A stretch of 64,000 nt of DNA from Phyllostachys edulis. Taxonomy: Eukaryota; Streptophyta; Magnoliopsida; Poales; Poaceae. Under the pieces are notes generated by a model. The model was not told the DNA's origin. It made no database searches and saw nothing but the letters and a program-made list of their open reading frames with translations. The stretch spans positions 34,816,820 to 34,880,819 of the forward strand of contig CM070568.1 of NCBI GenBank assembly GCA_036346405.1, read 5' to 3'. The position numbers and the translations under genes were made by a program. Positions within the stretch are counted from its first letter, which is position 1. Each line of letters opens with the position of its first letter. Positions 46,191-55,839 of this stretch are shown here, one piece after another.

Positions 46191-46819
46191 AAGTACATTT
46201 TTTTTACAACTTTGTATATTATATCAAATTATGTAGAATTAAATACATCATTTGAGCTGTAGCGAGTAGAATAGCAAGTAGAATTAAGTACATAGAATTC
46301 ATTAGAATAGCGACATAGAATTCAGCAAAATAACAAGTAGAATTTAGTAGATTAGATAATTGTAGTCAAATTATGTACTACATTATTTGAATTATGTATA
46401 GTGTAGTTCATCGTACACATGTTATAAATGTTACAGCAGACGAACGATTTAGGATAAATCAGCAGAAATAGGAAGACTCCTATTAGAAATATGTAAAAAT
46501 AATCCCAACTTTATTTAGCATCCCATTTGTGTGTGGTAATTATATTGTTAATGTCGAAAATTAATTTTAAACTACAAAACTAGGAAAATAGGAAGAACTT
46601 TGTTTATTATTTATATTTGCACTTGGAAAATATTTAAAAATATCCTCTAAATTGTAAGACCCTATTACAAATCTGTTTAAATTGCTAAGTAGCCTAAATT
46701 AGGTTTACATTTTTGTGTGGTAATTATTCTGTTAACGACGAAAATTATTTTTAAAGTAAGAATTTTGGTTTTTGTACATGTTTCGTAGTCTTTACAATGC
46801 ATGCACTTAATTTGCAGAT
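46191..46819. other. AT-rich leader of MULE-C
   Basis: Non-coding AT-rich sequence with repeated 'gtagaatt' and 'tgtgtggtaatta' words. It lies between the terminal repeat and the PMD start codon. No gene is present. Confidence 0.5.
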
Positions 46820-49650
46820 ATGGCGGACGCAGGCCACTACGAGTTGCTTGACCCGGTGATTGACGCACATCACCATAGCCGCCTTAGTACCATGCTCCCC
46901 AGAGAGGGCGAGGTGTTGATTGAGCTTGGCGCGTTATAGTTGTGCACGCCCATCAGGGCATGGAGGCTGCACCCAGACTCAGTTCCGAGGTACGTGTAGT
47001 TCTAATCTTCATGCACTCAATCGCGGTCAGACTACTTTGCGTACAGTCATGTTTGTTCTTAATCATTTCGGCGCAGGTTGAGAGCGGTAGGCCTCCTTCC
47101 ACTAGCGAGGATGGTGGAGACAACATAGGAGGACGACCAGTACCGCGGTCCTGGTCGTACGTCTAGGCGTTTTCCATACCATCGGGCTCTGCTGATGCCG
47201 CTGGTTGACCGCTGGAGGTCAGAGACGCACACGTTCCACCTTCCGTGGGGGGAGATGGCGCCGACACTGCAGGACGTGAGCTTGCTGACCGGGTTGACCT
47301 GCATAGGCTCCCCTATGGCGACGTACGACATCCCAGCCACGTGGTGCACGAACCTCCTAGCGAGGTTCCACGATGTGCTGTCGCCGGGCAGCGGATACAC
47401 GGAGTTCAGCAGCCCGCATGGGCCGACGTTGAGGTGGATCTACTAGTTCTACGTAAGTCTTCGTAACGATTGTCCTCTCGCATCAATTCATATGTGAACC
47501 TTACTGACATGTACATGTCTTCTTGCAGCCCGAGCGTATGGTAGAGAACGCAGGGGACACCATTGTTTGGGTGGTTCATGTTCCTGGGGCCCCACGGCGA
47601 CAACGTCGACAGGCACTATGTCCGGTACGCACATGAGCCGACGGACTTGCTGGTGGACGAGATCCAGCCCTGCGCCTAGGGTCCGGCCATGCTGTGCGTG
47701 ATGTACCGTGCACTGTGCGACACGTGCCACCGTGCCTAGGACAGCTCCATCCTCTCCGGATGTCCGCTACTTCTGTAGCTGTGGTCCTTCGAGCGCTTCC
47801 AGGTCGGACGACCACAGTTGGACTTAGGAACGTACGTGGTCAGCTTGTACGCCCAAGACGACGACGTGGACCGGCCGACCATGGGCACCGTGTGGTGTCG
47901 CCGACGGGTTAGTTTCATGATCATTTATTATTTTTCGTATTGTAATCACAATTTCGTGTGCTAAGTTTGCGGTGTTCTATTGCATAGGTCACCTACACGC
48001 CGATTAGTTCGCAGGGGTCCTACCCGGAGTACGTTGCGATGTTCGATCAGCTGACCGATGACCACGTCATCTGGACATCGTACACTCAGGAGAGGATGAA
48101 CGTGCGCGCGCCCGAAGGACTGTCGAGCCTATGCATACGAGACTACGTGTATTGGTACACGCAAAGGGCCTTGGTGCATGATGTCTTTGTGGAGGAGTAC
48201 CAGGTGCAGCGGGTGATGTACCAGTTTGGTCTGCAACAGGAGGTCCCAGCCCCTTGGGGGGACGTGGGTGCCAGTGCACGTCCACACGTAAGTTCACACC
48301 TTACTTCTTTCGTACAATGTGCATTACATGTCGACCAAATAATTGTCTTGCCGTCCACATGTATACTAGTAAGAGAGTACGTGGCATGATGTCTTGATTG
48401 GACAAGATGTCCTGTTGGGTTGAGGCTTGGAGCGGCGTGTACGACGACCTCATCCAGTGCACGAATGCTCCCTACGACCCCGAGACATACGAGGAGTACA
48501 TGGAGTGGTACGCTAGTCGGACGAGGCTTCGCTGCGTCCGGGTCGTGGTCGACCCACCACGACACGTACCCCACTTGGCCGGACTCTGCTTTCCACCACT
48601 CCGTACGTATAGAACGGTCCTTAATTCATATGTCCTTAATTCATATTTAATTTGCCATATTTGGGTTTCCAACTTGTTCATTACTTGTGCAAACAGATCT
48701 ACACCGGGAGGTTCTCAGGTTGGCAGCCTCCGTGCAGCAGATGACGCTGGGGGACAATAGAGGGGTCCTGCAGCGGATCATGGAGGCCACGAGACGAGGC
48801 ATCCAGATCGTGACTTGTCGCACGCTGAGGGACCCGGTGAATCGACCAGTGCGAGGACGAGGGGTCAGCCGAGATGGTTCACGGCCATAGGCTCCTGCCC
48901 CGGACGTGGCGGGCGTGTCGTCGTGGCACTGTGGTGGGAGCACCGCGAGATATTTTGGAGGTGGGCATAAGACATTCACTTCCGCTTCTTTATTTCGAAC
49001 CACATAAGTTACTAACGACAATCTTCTCTTGTAGGTCCTGTGCTCCACTGGCACGGGGGGCAGGAGTATGCGGAGTCATCGGAGCACGGCTTCGTGCCAC
49101 TAGGTATGACCACCATGTTTGCTTGCGTAACGTCCTTTTTCGTGGTTTTCGCCATGATTACGTGTGTAACGTAATACTTCTTTATTTTGAACCCCACTAG
49201 TTACTAATGGCAATCTTCTCTTGCAGGTCCTGAACTCCACCCGTATGTGGGGCAGGAGTACGCGGAGTCGTCGGGGCACGCCTTCGGGCCACCAGGTATG
49301 ACCACCTTGTTTGCTTGCGTAACATCATTTTTCGCGATTTTCGCCATGATTACGTGTGTAACATAATGCTTCACAAAACTAGCTTGGGAGGACGATTCAT
49401 TGTCGCATGATAAGGCACACCTCGAGGCACTTCTTCATGGACCAGCGTGACACCCAGTTCTTCGTAGGGGCTTCTCAGCTGCATGGTGCGCTGGGATCGA
49501 CCCAACCGACGCAGGACCCCCTTGCGACACCACCTCAGGCTACTCGCACCGGTCGGGTAGTGAGGCAGCCTAATCCTCTGACATACTCGGACCATCGCCA
49601 GGCAAGACCAGAGGCGACACGCGGGGTGCACCCCAAGAGGGGACGCTAGT
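46820..49650 (+). pseudogene. plant mobile domain (PMD, MAIN-like) gene
   Basis: The start ATG 46820 (MADAGHYELLDPVIDAHHHS) is typical for transposon PMD proteins. The PMD signature LVDRWRSETHTFHLPWGEMA followed by TLQDVSLLTGLTCIG is at 47198-47300. Later segments (GRPQLDLGTYVV, PTMGTVWCRRR near 47800-47910; VRAPEGLSSLCIRDYVYWYT near 48100) match the rest of the domain. GT-AG-like introns separate the pieces. Stops at 46937 and several later positions, and frame changes near 47440 and 47700, show decay. Exons near 49035 and 49230 are a tandem duplication. PMD genes occur both in MULEs and as host genes for silencing; this one is in a MULE context. Confidence 0.78.
48986..49370 (+). repeat. 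~191-bp tandem duplication containing an exon and its introns
   Basis: Units of about 48986-49176 and 49177-49370 share 'acaatcttctcttg.aggtcctg', the exon core GQEYAESS and the downstream intron 'cgccatgattacgtgtgtaac'. Each unit has its own acceptor and donor, so the exon itself is duplicated. Confidence 0.85.
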
Positions 49651-49829
49651 AGATATTTGTTCCTCCAAATATCAGTCATGCCGTGTAAATATTAATTTCT
49701 GTACAACTATTGTTATGCTAGTCTCGTGTTTCGATATCTCTTTTTTGGTCGAAAACTGCGACCATGTGTACGATTCTGCATTGGAACACCCCACACCACC
49801 CTCTTTCTACGCCTTCACTCCCCCGTACT

Positions 49830-49984
49830 TTTGCGCAACGACGTGACCCAACGAGTGAGCTTTGCGTAGCGACGTGACCCGACGAGTTAACTTTGCGGAG
49901 CGTCGTGACCAGACGAGTCAGCTTTGCGCAGCGACGTGACCCGACGAGTCAGCTTTGCGCAGCGACGTGACCCGACGAGTTAGG
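49830..49984. repeat. five tandem 31-bp repeats
   Basis: Units start at 49830, 49861, 49892, 49923 and 49954. Each resembles TTTGCGCAGCGACGTGACCC followed by GACGAGT(C/T)AGC. It lies about 140 bp upstream of the start of the GRF-like gene. Confidence 0.92.
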
Positions 49985-50121
49985 GCCGTTGCCTCGCGGA
50001 CGCGAATTTCCCTAAGCCGAATTACAATTCAGCCGCGTACGCCGTGCCGGTTCGGCATATAAGTACTACCCCTTTCACACCGGGTTCTCCTGCATCCAGA
50101 CTTCAACACAATTTCACGCAG

Positions 50122-50720
50122 ATGGACAAGCACTGGGAGGAAATCCGCGAAATACAAAGGAAGTATGCGGCCCAGGAGGAACAAAGGGAGCATGCTAGGA
50201 GGCCACCTCTCCCCAATGACGTTGCCCCCGTAGCAGCAACCCCTACCAGAACATCCCAACCGGCTCAACCTGGGCATGCGTTACTGGGGTTGCGCGAACT
50301 ACTCCTATGACTATCCCGACCGCCGTTGGGACACGAGCCATTATCGGCAGCCGGTAAGGACATGTAGCAGTATGTTCCCCTACCATTTCTCTTTGAAAGT
50401 CCGCTCTAACAACCTTTCCCGCCTACCTGTAGTCCCCAGATTCGCTATGTGGCTATCGCAAGTGGATCGACCTAGAGATCCACCCACACGACCAGTGGAC
50501 TCTCGACTGCGAGGAGTGGGATGCCAACAAGGACCGTGAGAGGAGGGAGAAGGAGCGTCGCACCGAAGAGCACAACCAGTGTATTCGGCGGGAGACGTAG
50601 GCCCATCTTGATGCATGCAGACGCCAGGAGCACGAAGCTCGCGAGAGGGAGCGCGAGAAAAAGAGGGACATGGCGGCCGGCGAGGAGTACAACGCCAAGC
50701 TCGCAAGGGCAAATGGCCTT
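50122..50720 (+). pseudogene. GRF-type zinc finger-like gene of MULE-C
   Basis: From ATG 50122 a charged helix (MDKHWEEIREIQRKYAAQEE) is followed, in a shifted frame, by MRYWGCANYSYDYPDRRWDT. A GT-AG gap (50354-50432) comes next, then CGYRKWIDLEIHPHDQWTLD and an Arg/Glu-rich coiled tail (DRERREKERR). The pattern Cys, aromatic-rich stretch, then CGYxKWID is that of the GRF finger's second half. A stop at 50598 and the frame change make it a pseudogene. Function in the element is unknown. Confidence 0.5.
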
Positions 50721-51075
50721 GGTCCATGCAGTAGTCCGACCCTCTTCGTCTATATATCCCATGTATTTCTAATTCTCTAAGGTATGCGTGTACCGTCCTT
50801 GGTTCGTTAGCCTGCGTGCCATGTAACCCCTCTTGTCGGATCAACTGTCGTGTTGTTATCGTTGCGTCATTTCTCCAATATTGTGCACCGTGTGTGAATT
50901 CTCTGGCATATCACAATATAACTTACTTTCCTACTTACGATCTTTAATACCCAAATCATCCTCACAAAATCTCTAGCGCATCGTAATAGAACTTACCTTC
51001 CAGCTGGCGCATCGCTAATATATTTCGTACCGTTCAGAATCTACGAAAATCACAAACACACCAACCAGCATAGGG

Positions 51076-51170
51076 TCTTGTCGCCAGTTCAACTAGCAAC
51101 ATCTCCCTATCGCCAGTTGAAATGGCGGCATGAGCAGTCGTCAGTTCAAATGACGACAGGGAAGTGTGAC
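51076..51170. repeat. quasi-palindrome array at the MULE-B 5' end
   Basis: Units TTGTCGCCAGTTCAACTAGC, TATCGCCAGTTGAAATGGCG and CGTCAGTTCAAATGACGACA are degenerate forms of the same near-palindrome found at both ends of MULE-A. Confidence 0.78.
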
Positions 51171-53450
51171 CCTATAAAAACCTCTTGAAACCCTAAAATT
51201 CTGCACATGACTCATTTTTTTTAGAAAAGAGAGAATGAGAGAAGAGATAGAAGTAGAGGGGAGGAGAGAAGCTAGCGAAGCGTTGCCCATCCGGTTGCCC
51301 ACTTCTCGGGTAATTTTTTTAACCGAATGGATTATATAGTTTTAGATGTACGGTTACGTAGTGCAGTATGTTTTACATAATACTTTTCGGCACACACAAT
51401 GGCTGAAGCTCCCGAAGTTGTTGATGCTGTCGATGAAGACCTTGTGGAAGTAGCTCCTTCGATCAGGCAAGCTAGTGGTCTTGCTGACGGGGGTGAGAAG
51501 GTGGAAGCCGTAGTGCAAAGGATGGATCTTGAAGATCGGGACTACATGGCATTGTCTGAAGATGAAGGTTCCGATGATGAGGATGATGTAGACTAGTAGG
51601 CGGTTCCATCCGACTAAAACACATACCAGTTCGATAACCTCGTCGTCAACGAAGGCTCCTATGTGCCGTAGGAGTACGACTAGAGCGAGGTCAGGTAAGG
51701 AGCTATGTACAAATGCAAGGAGGCCATGCAGGAGGCGGTCAAATTCTAGGCCTTGTTGGTATGGTGCACATTCACAGTTGTCAAGTCTACCCTAAGATGC
51801 TACGAAATGAAGTGCGGCATAGAGGGATGCTCTTGGTGAGTGCACACATTTCAGCCTTAATGGGACACCTACTGGAAATGCTCTATAGTGGTCTCTCACA
51901 CATGCATCGTTTCTAAGTTAATGCAGTCCCACCAGAGCCTGTCATCAGGCTTTATCGCCAACCTCATGTACAGTGGGATCGTGGATAATCTAGATTTTTA
52001 GCCACGATCCACCATTCGACCAATTGAAGTAAGGTTCTAGTACACAATTAGTTATGCCAAGGCTTAGAGGACAAAATAGAAGGCATTGGAATCAAGGTTC
52101 GAGGATTCCTACCACAACCTTTTCAGGCAACTCCGAGTCATACAAGACAGGAATCCTGACACTCATATCGACATTCAAGACGCCACGCATCCGAAGTGGG
52201 CCAATAAGAGGGTACTGTAGCGAGCATTCTTCGCATTTGGTCCATGCATCAATGCATTCCGACACTGACATCTAATCTTGCACATAGATGACACATTCCT
52301 GACTGGAAAGTACAAGGGTCGGATACTGATTGCAATAGCAACGGACGAGAACAATCAAGTTCTTCCCATGGTATTTGATTTCGTTGAAAGCAAGAACACG
52401 GACGGTTGGTTGTGGTTCCTAAATAATGTGAGGATTTCTGTTGTGCAAGGCCGTCCCAACATATGCCTCATACATGATCGGCATGCAGGTCTGCTGCGTG
52501 CAATAACCCAGCTGCAATAAGGAGAGAACATACCACTTCCATGGTCGGATCTACAGAGCAGGTGTTGCATGAGGCACTTGGGTGCAAACTTCTACAAGCA
52601 GTTCCGCAACAAGGACTTGATAAACCTATTCAAGCGGCTGTGCAACCAGAACCAGCAGCAAAAGTTTGAAGCACTCTGAAAGATTCTGGATGAGCGGACC
52701 CACACGCACAGAAGGGAGGCAGCGAGAAGGGCTGACCCAAGCACTGACTAGGCCCTTGAAGCATTGCCACAGCTACCCACAGATGCTCCCAGATTGACCA
52801 GGAGGACGGGGGCACAGGTGAAATGCTTCTCGGACTGTATTGAGCACGAGCCTAAGGAGAAGTGGTCGTTGCTACATGACAGGGGTGGTGCCCGATATGG
52901 TTTCATGACAACCAATCTAGCCGAGGTGTACAATTGGGTCATGCGCGGCGCAAGGTGTCTCCCTTTGGTTGGTATTGAGGAGGTAATTCTCCGCGGTATG
53001 ACGAAATACTTTGTTGACAGAAGCAACAATGCGTCGCTCGCCATGGCAAATGACAGAGTACTCTACTCCGCCATGGTCACCAAGTACATGGAGGAGAAGA
53101 GCAAGAAGGGTGAGATGCACCGGGCATTCAAGATGGGCACAAGGGAGCTTTATTTCGAGATAATGTGTAGGGATAAAGGACATCGCGGGATGAACTACGA
53201 GAGGGTCACCCACGAGTGCATGCTACGCCGCGGTAGTTGCATATGCACTTGCAACAAGCCCCTTCTTCTGTATAGGCCCCGCTCTCATGTTATGGCCGCA
53301 TGTTCGACGTTGGCGCAGCATCCCGGCCAGTACCTCTTTGGGTATTTCATCAAGGAGGTGGTGATGCAAACCTGGAGTGGGAAGTACCCCTTTGAGTATT
53401 GGTTGGTTCGTGCGGCGTGGGAGGAGCTCCCTGGGTGGCGACGACACAGG
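51171..53450 (+). pseudogene. MULE-B transposase, 3'-truncated
   Basis: Leader 51171-51398 and then ATG 51399 (MAEAPEVVDAVDEDLVEVAP, acidic N-terminus). Many stops (for example 51594 and 52274) break a frame that otherwise parallels MULE-A. Blocks: GIEGCSW, DDTFLTGKYKGRILIAIATD with the first catalytic Asp, FDFVESKNTDGWLWFL, ICLIHDRHAGLLRA, KCFSDCIEHEPKEKWSLLHD, YFVDRSNNASLAMANDRVLY and a SWIM-like CICTCNKP...SHVMAAC (Arg replaces the usual Cys before SH). Similarity ends near 53450, so the zinc knuckle and 3' end present in MULE-A are lost. Confidence 0.83.
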
Positions 53451-54924
53451 AGGCACCGGCGGCTCAGGCTCTTCGAGGCCAGCTGTTGGCTGCAGTTGTA
53501 TCTCGTCTGCTCCGATTCTCCTCTTTTAGGTGCCACCTTCTTCTTCCTTTCGGACCCCGGAAAAATCTCTGAGCTTCTTTTCCACCAAAATTTGGTGTTC
53601 TTCTTCTTGATCTCCTGATATGGCTTCGGCTTTGGGTGATTGGATCTCTTGCATTGCCGTGCGTGTCTCGGTACCATCGTAGTGAGCTCCGGACCTCTCC
53701 TTGTGTGCATCCCATCGGTTCCATTTTGGTGCCATCTCCTCTCTATTGGTGCTGTGTTTGGGAATTGGGAACTTGTGCGCTCCGGTGGTTTGGCTTTGGC
53801 CAGCTGTGGGCTTGATCTTGGTGAGGAATAAGAACATCCATTTGGTTCATAGTGATTGGCGTTCTCGAGTGCATTTTGGTCGGTGCATTTCGGTGGTCTT
53901 GTGCGGCATTCCTGTACCTCGACTTTGCAGTTTCGATGTGTCCTGGATTACGAAGATCGGCATTGTATCTCCGTCAACCTTGTCTGGTATTCGCGGCACA
54001 GCGAGACAATTGGATTCTTGAGACAACGCTTTTTGGCGCGCCTTGCCCAGTTCTTCTTGGTGGCTTTGATTGCCATCGGCTTTGTGAGTATCACAACATT
54101 CCGTTTTGATTATCTCTTTGCATTTGTGTTGCAATAGGAGTTTCATATTGTGATTAATTGATTTGATTCCTCTACTATAAGATACTGCAAAGTTATGTTG
54201 TGGGCTTGGGTTTAACTGCTCGATGATGATTATTGTCTAAATCTGAGATTGATTTGTTAACTAGAATCAGACTTGAGCCGCATTGGGTTACTTAGTGTTG
54301 TCAATATTGTTTCTGTTAGCTTGGTTTTGATACTTTCTGTTTTCGACTGTGACTAAATAGAACTTGATATTTTTTTGTGTTCTGTGACATTGTTGATCTC
54401 TATTATCAGATTGGCTTAATTGCTGAATTTGATTATCTCTTTGCACTATTAGATGATCAATTCTTTGTTATTCGAAAATCTAATGTGCTGATATAGTGAT
54501 TCTTGTTGCACTGTTAGACACATGCTTCTCTATTGACTGAAAGCATATGTTTGTTGTTTTTTAGATAATACTTGACATATTAGTAAAACACTAATTGAGC
54601 TCAAAGTCTAATTTAGTGTTATCATATTCAATTAATGAAGAATATTGACATAAGTAACGAGAAGGCTAAGACTGAATCTTGTGCAACTCTACATCTAAGG
54701 GCAATAAACAAAATATTAAATCTGAGCATTATGTTGATTTTAATTGTCCACATGATCTATGAGTTAAGCATATTATTCTGTTTAAATGACTTGGAGAATT
54801 TACATGTGTATATGTTAATTTTGTCATTTAAATACCACTGAAATTATGCTTTAATTATTGTTAATTACGTTGGAATTAATCTTGAATGTTTGCTAAAATC
54901 GCTAGATTTACAACAAATGATACC
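53451..54924. other. non-coding stretch, origin not recognised
   Basis: After the MULE-B break the sequence changes character: first C/T-rich with overlapping short frames on both strands (53451-54140), then AT-rich. It resembles a 5' leader or LTR-like stretch, but no terminal repeats, primer site or conserved protein could be found. Confidence 0.45.
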
Positions 54925-55057
54925 CTGTCGTCAATTTATTTGGCGACAGAAGCTCCCCATCATTTGGAGGCATATGAATTGGCGTCAGGAGATCTGTCAC
55001 CAATTCATTTGGCTCCAAATGATGGGGTGTTTCTGTCGCCAAATGAATTGACGACAG
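54925..55057. repeat. 133-bp near-palindrome built from the MULE terminal motif
   Basis: The two 66-nt arms (54925-54990 and 54992-55057) pair at about 57 of 66 positions by my count. They contain four units of CTGTCGTCAATT-type sequence in mirrored order. It lies 780 bp upstream of the aminopeptidase start codon. Confidence 0.85.
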
Positions 55058-55089
55058 AAGATCTGTTGCCTGACAACAGGGTATTATTC

Positions 55090-55839
55090 ATGTCATTTTT
55101 AAATGAGCATTTTTTTGTTATTTTAATAAAATGACTTTTCTTTTTGAAAAAATCCCACTTCTAACCCCTCCTCCTCCGCTACTGCCTCACTCCCATGCCG
55201 TTGATAGCCGCTCCTATTACACTTGAGCTTGGCTCGATGTTGTAGCGAGCTCTAGCCCAGACTACCTGGCTCACACAAGCTCGTTCACAGCCATACTGCA
55301 AGCCAAGGGTGAACTCATATAGGGCTGAGTGGAGCCTAGGTCCCAACTCAATTTTGGCCCGCAACGGTATCGAACTAATTTCCACCGTTGGTGCCTCTAT
55401 TGGCTCAAAACCAGTATATCTACACATGATATTAGTTAGACCTTCAACTATATAATTTAGAGATTATTAGAGTTTTGCCATTAAATTTATGTGCAATTGC
55501 CAAAATGCCACTCCATATCTCAGCGACATGTGGGTCCTAGGGTCACATATCATTAAGACAATGAGTGACATTCTGATAATTAGATATAAAATGGTGTGAC
55601 AAATATACCAATCCCCCTATAATTTAACGTACTTGTATACATGATGCTCAGTTTTTGTTCAGAGTCCGCGCCTCCTGCGAGCAAGGCTAATGAACTGATT
55701 GGTGCGCTTTACGATTGGTGACTACTGACTAGTACCAGTACATCCATCCTTCCTGTCACTGCAAGTCTTAGGGTCTTCGGGGAAAGAAGAACACGAGAGG
55801 AGAATAAGGACAGGGGTTTAGGCGGCGGCTGCTGCGGCC
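55090..55839. other. upstream region of the aminopeptidase gene
   Basis: No coding region is seen. The proximal part (55640-55839) probably holds the promoter and 5' leader: two GATTGG (inverted CCAAT) boxes near 55699 and 55713, then a purine-rich leader. No convincing TATA box is seen. Confidence 0.45.

Larger units (their letters stand above)
46113..51070 (+). mobile_element. MULE-C: PMD-carrying Mutator-like element (left end preserved)
   Basis: The left end 46113-46190 (GAATTTTTTT, AATAATATTATTTTAAA, ACAAAAATAAATAG) matches the MULE-A terminal inverted repeats. Behind it lie a PMD gene, a GRF-like gene and a 3' segment (50880-51070) homologous to the 3' non-coding end of MULE-A (9540-9800, opposite strand). 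No matching right terminal repeat is present; instead the sequence runs straight into a second MULE 5' end at 51076. Confidence 0.65.
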
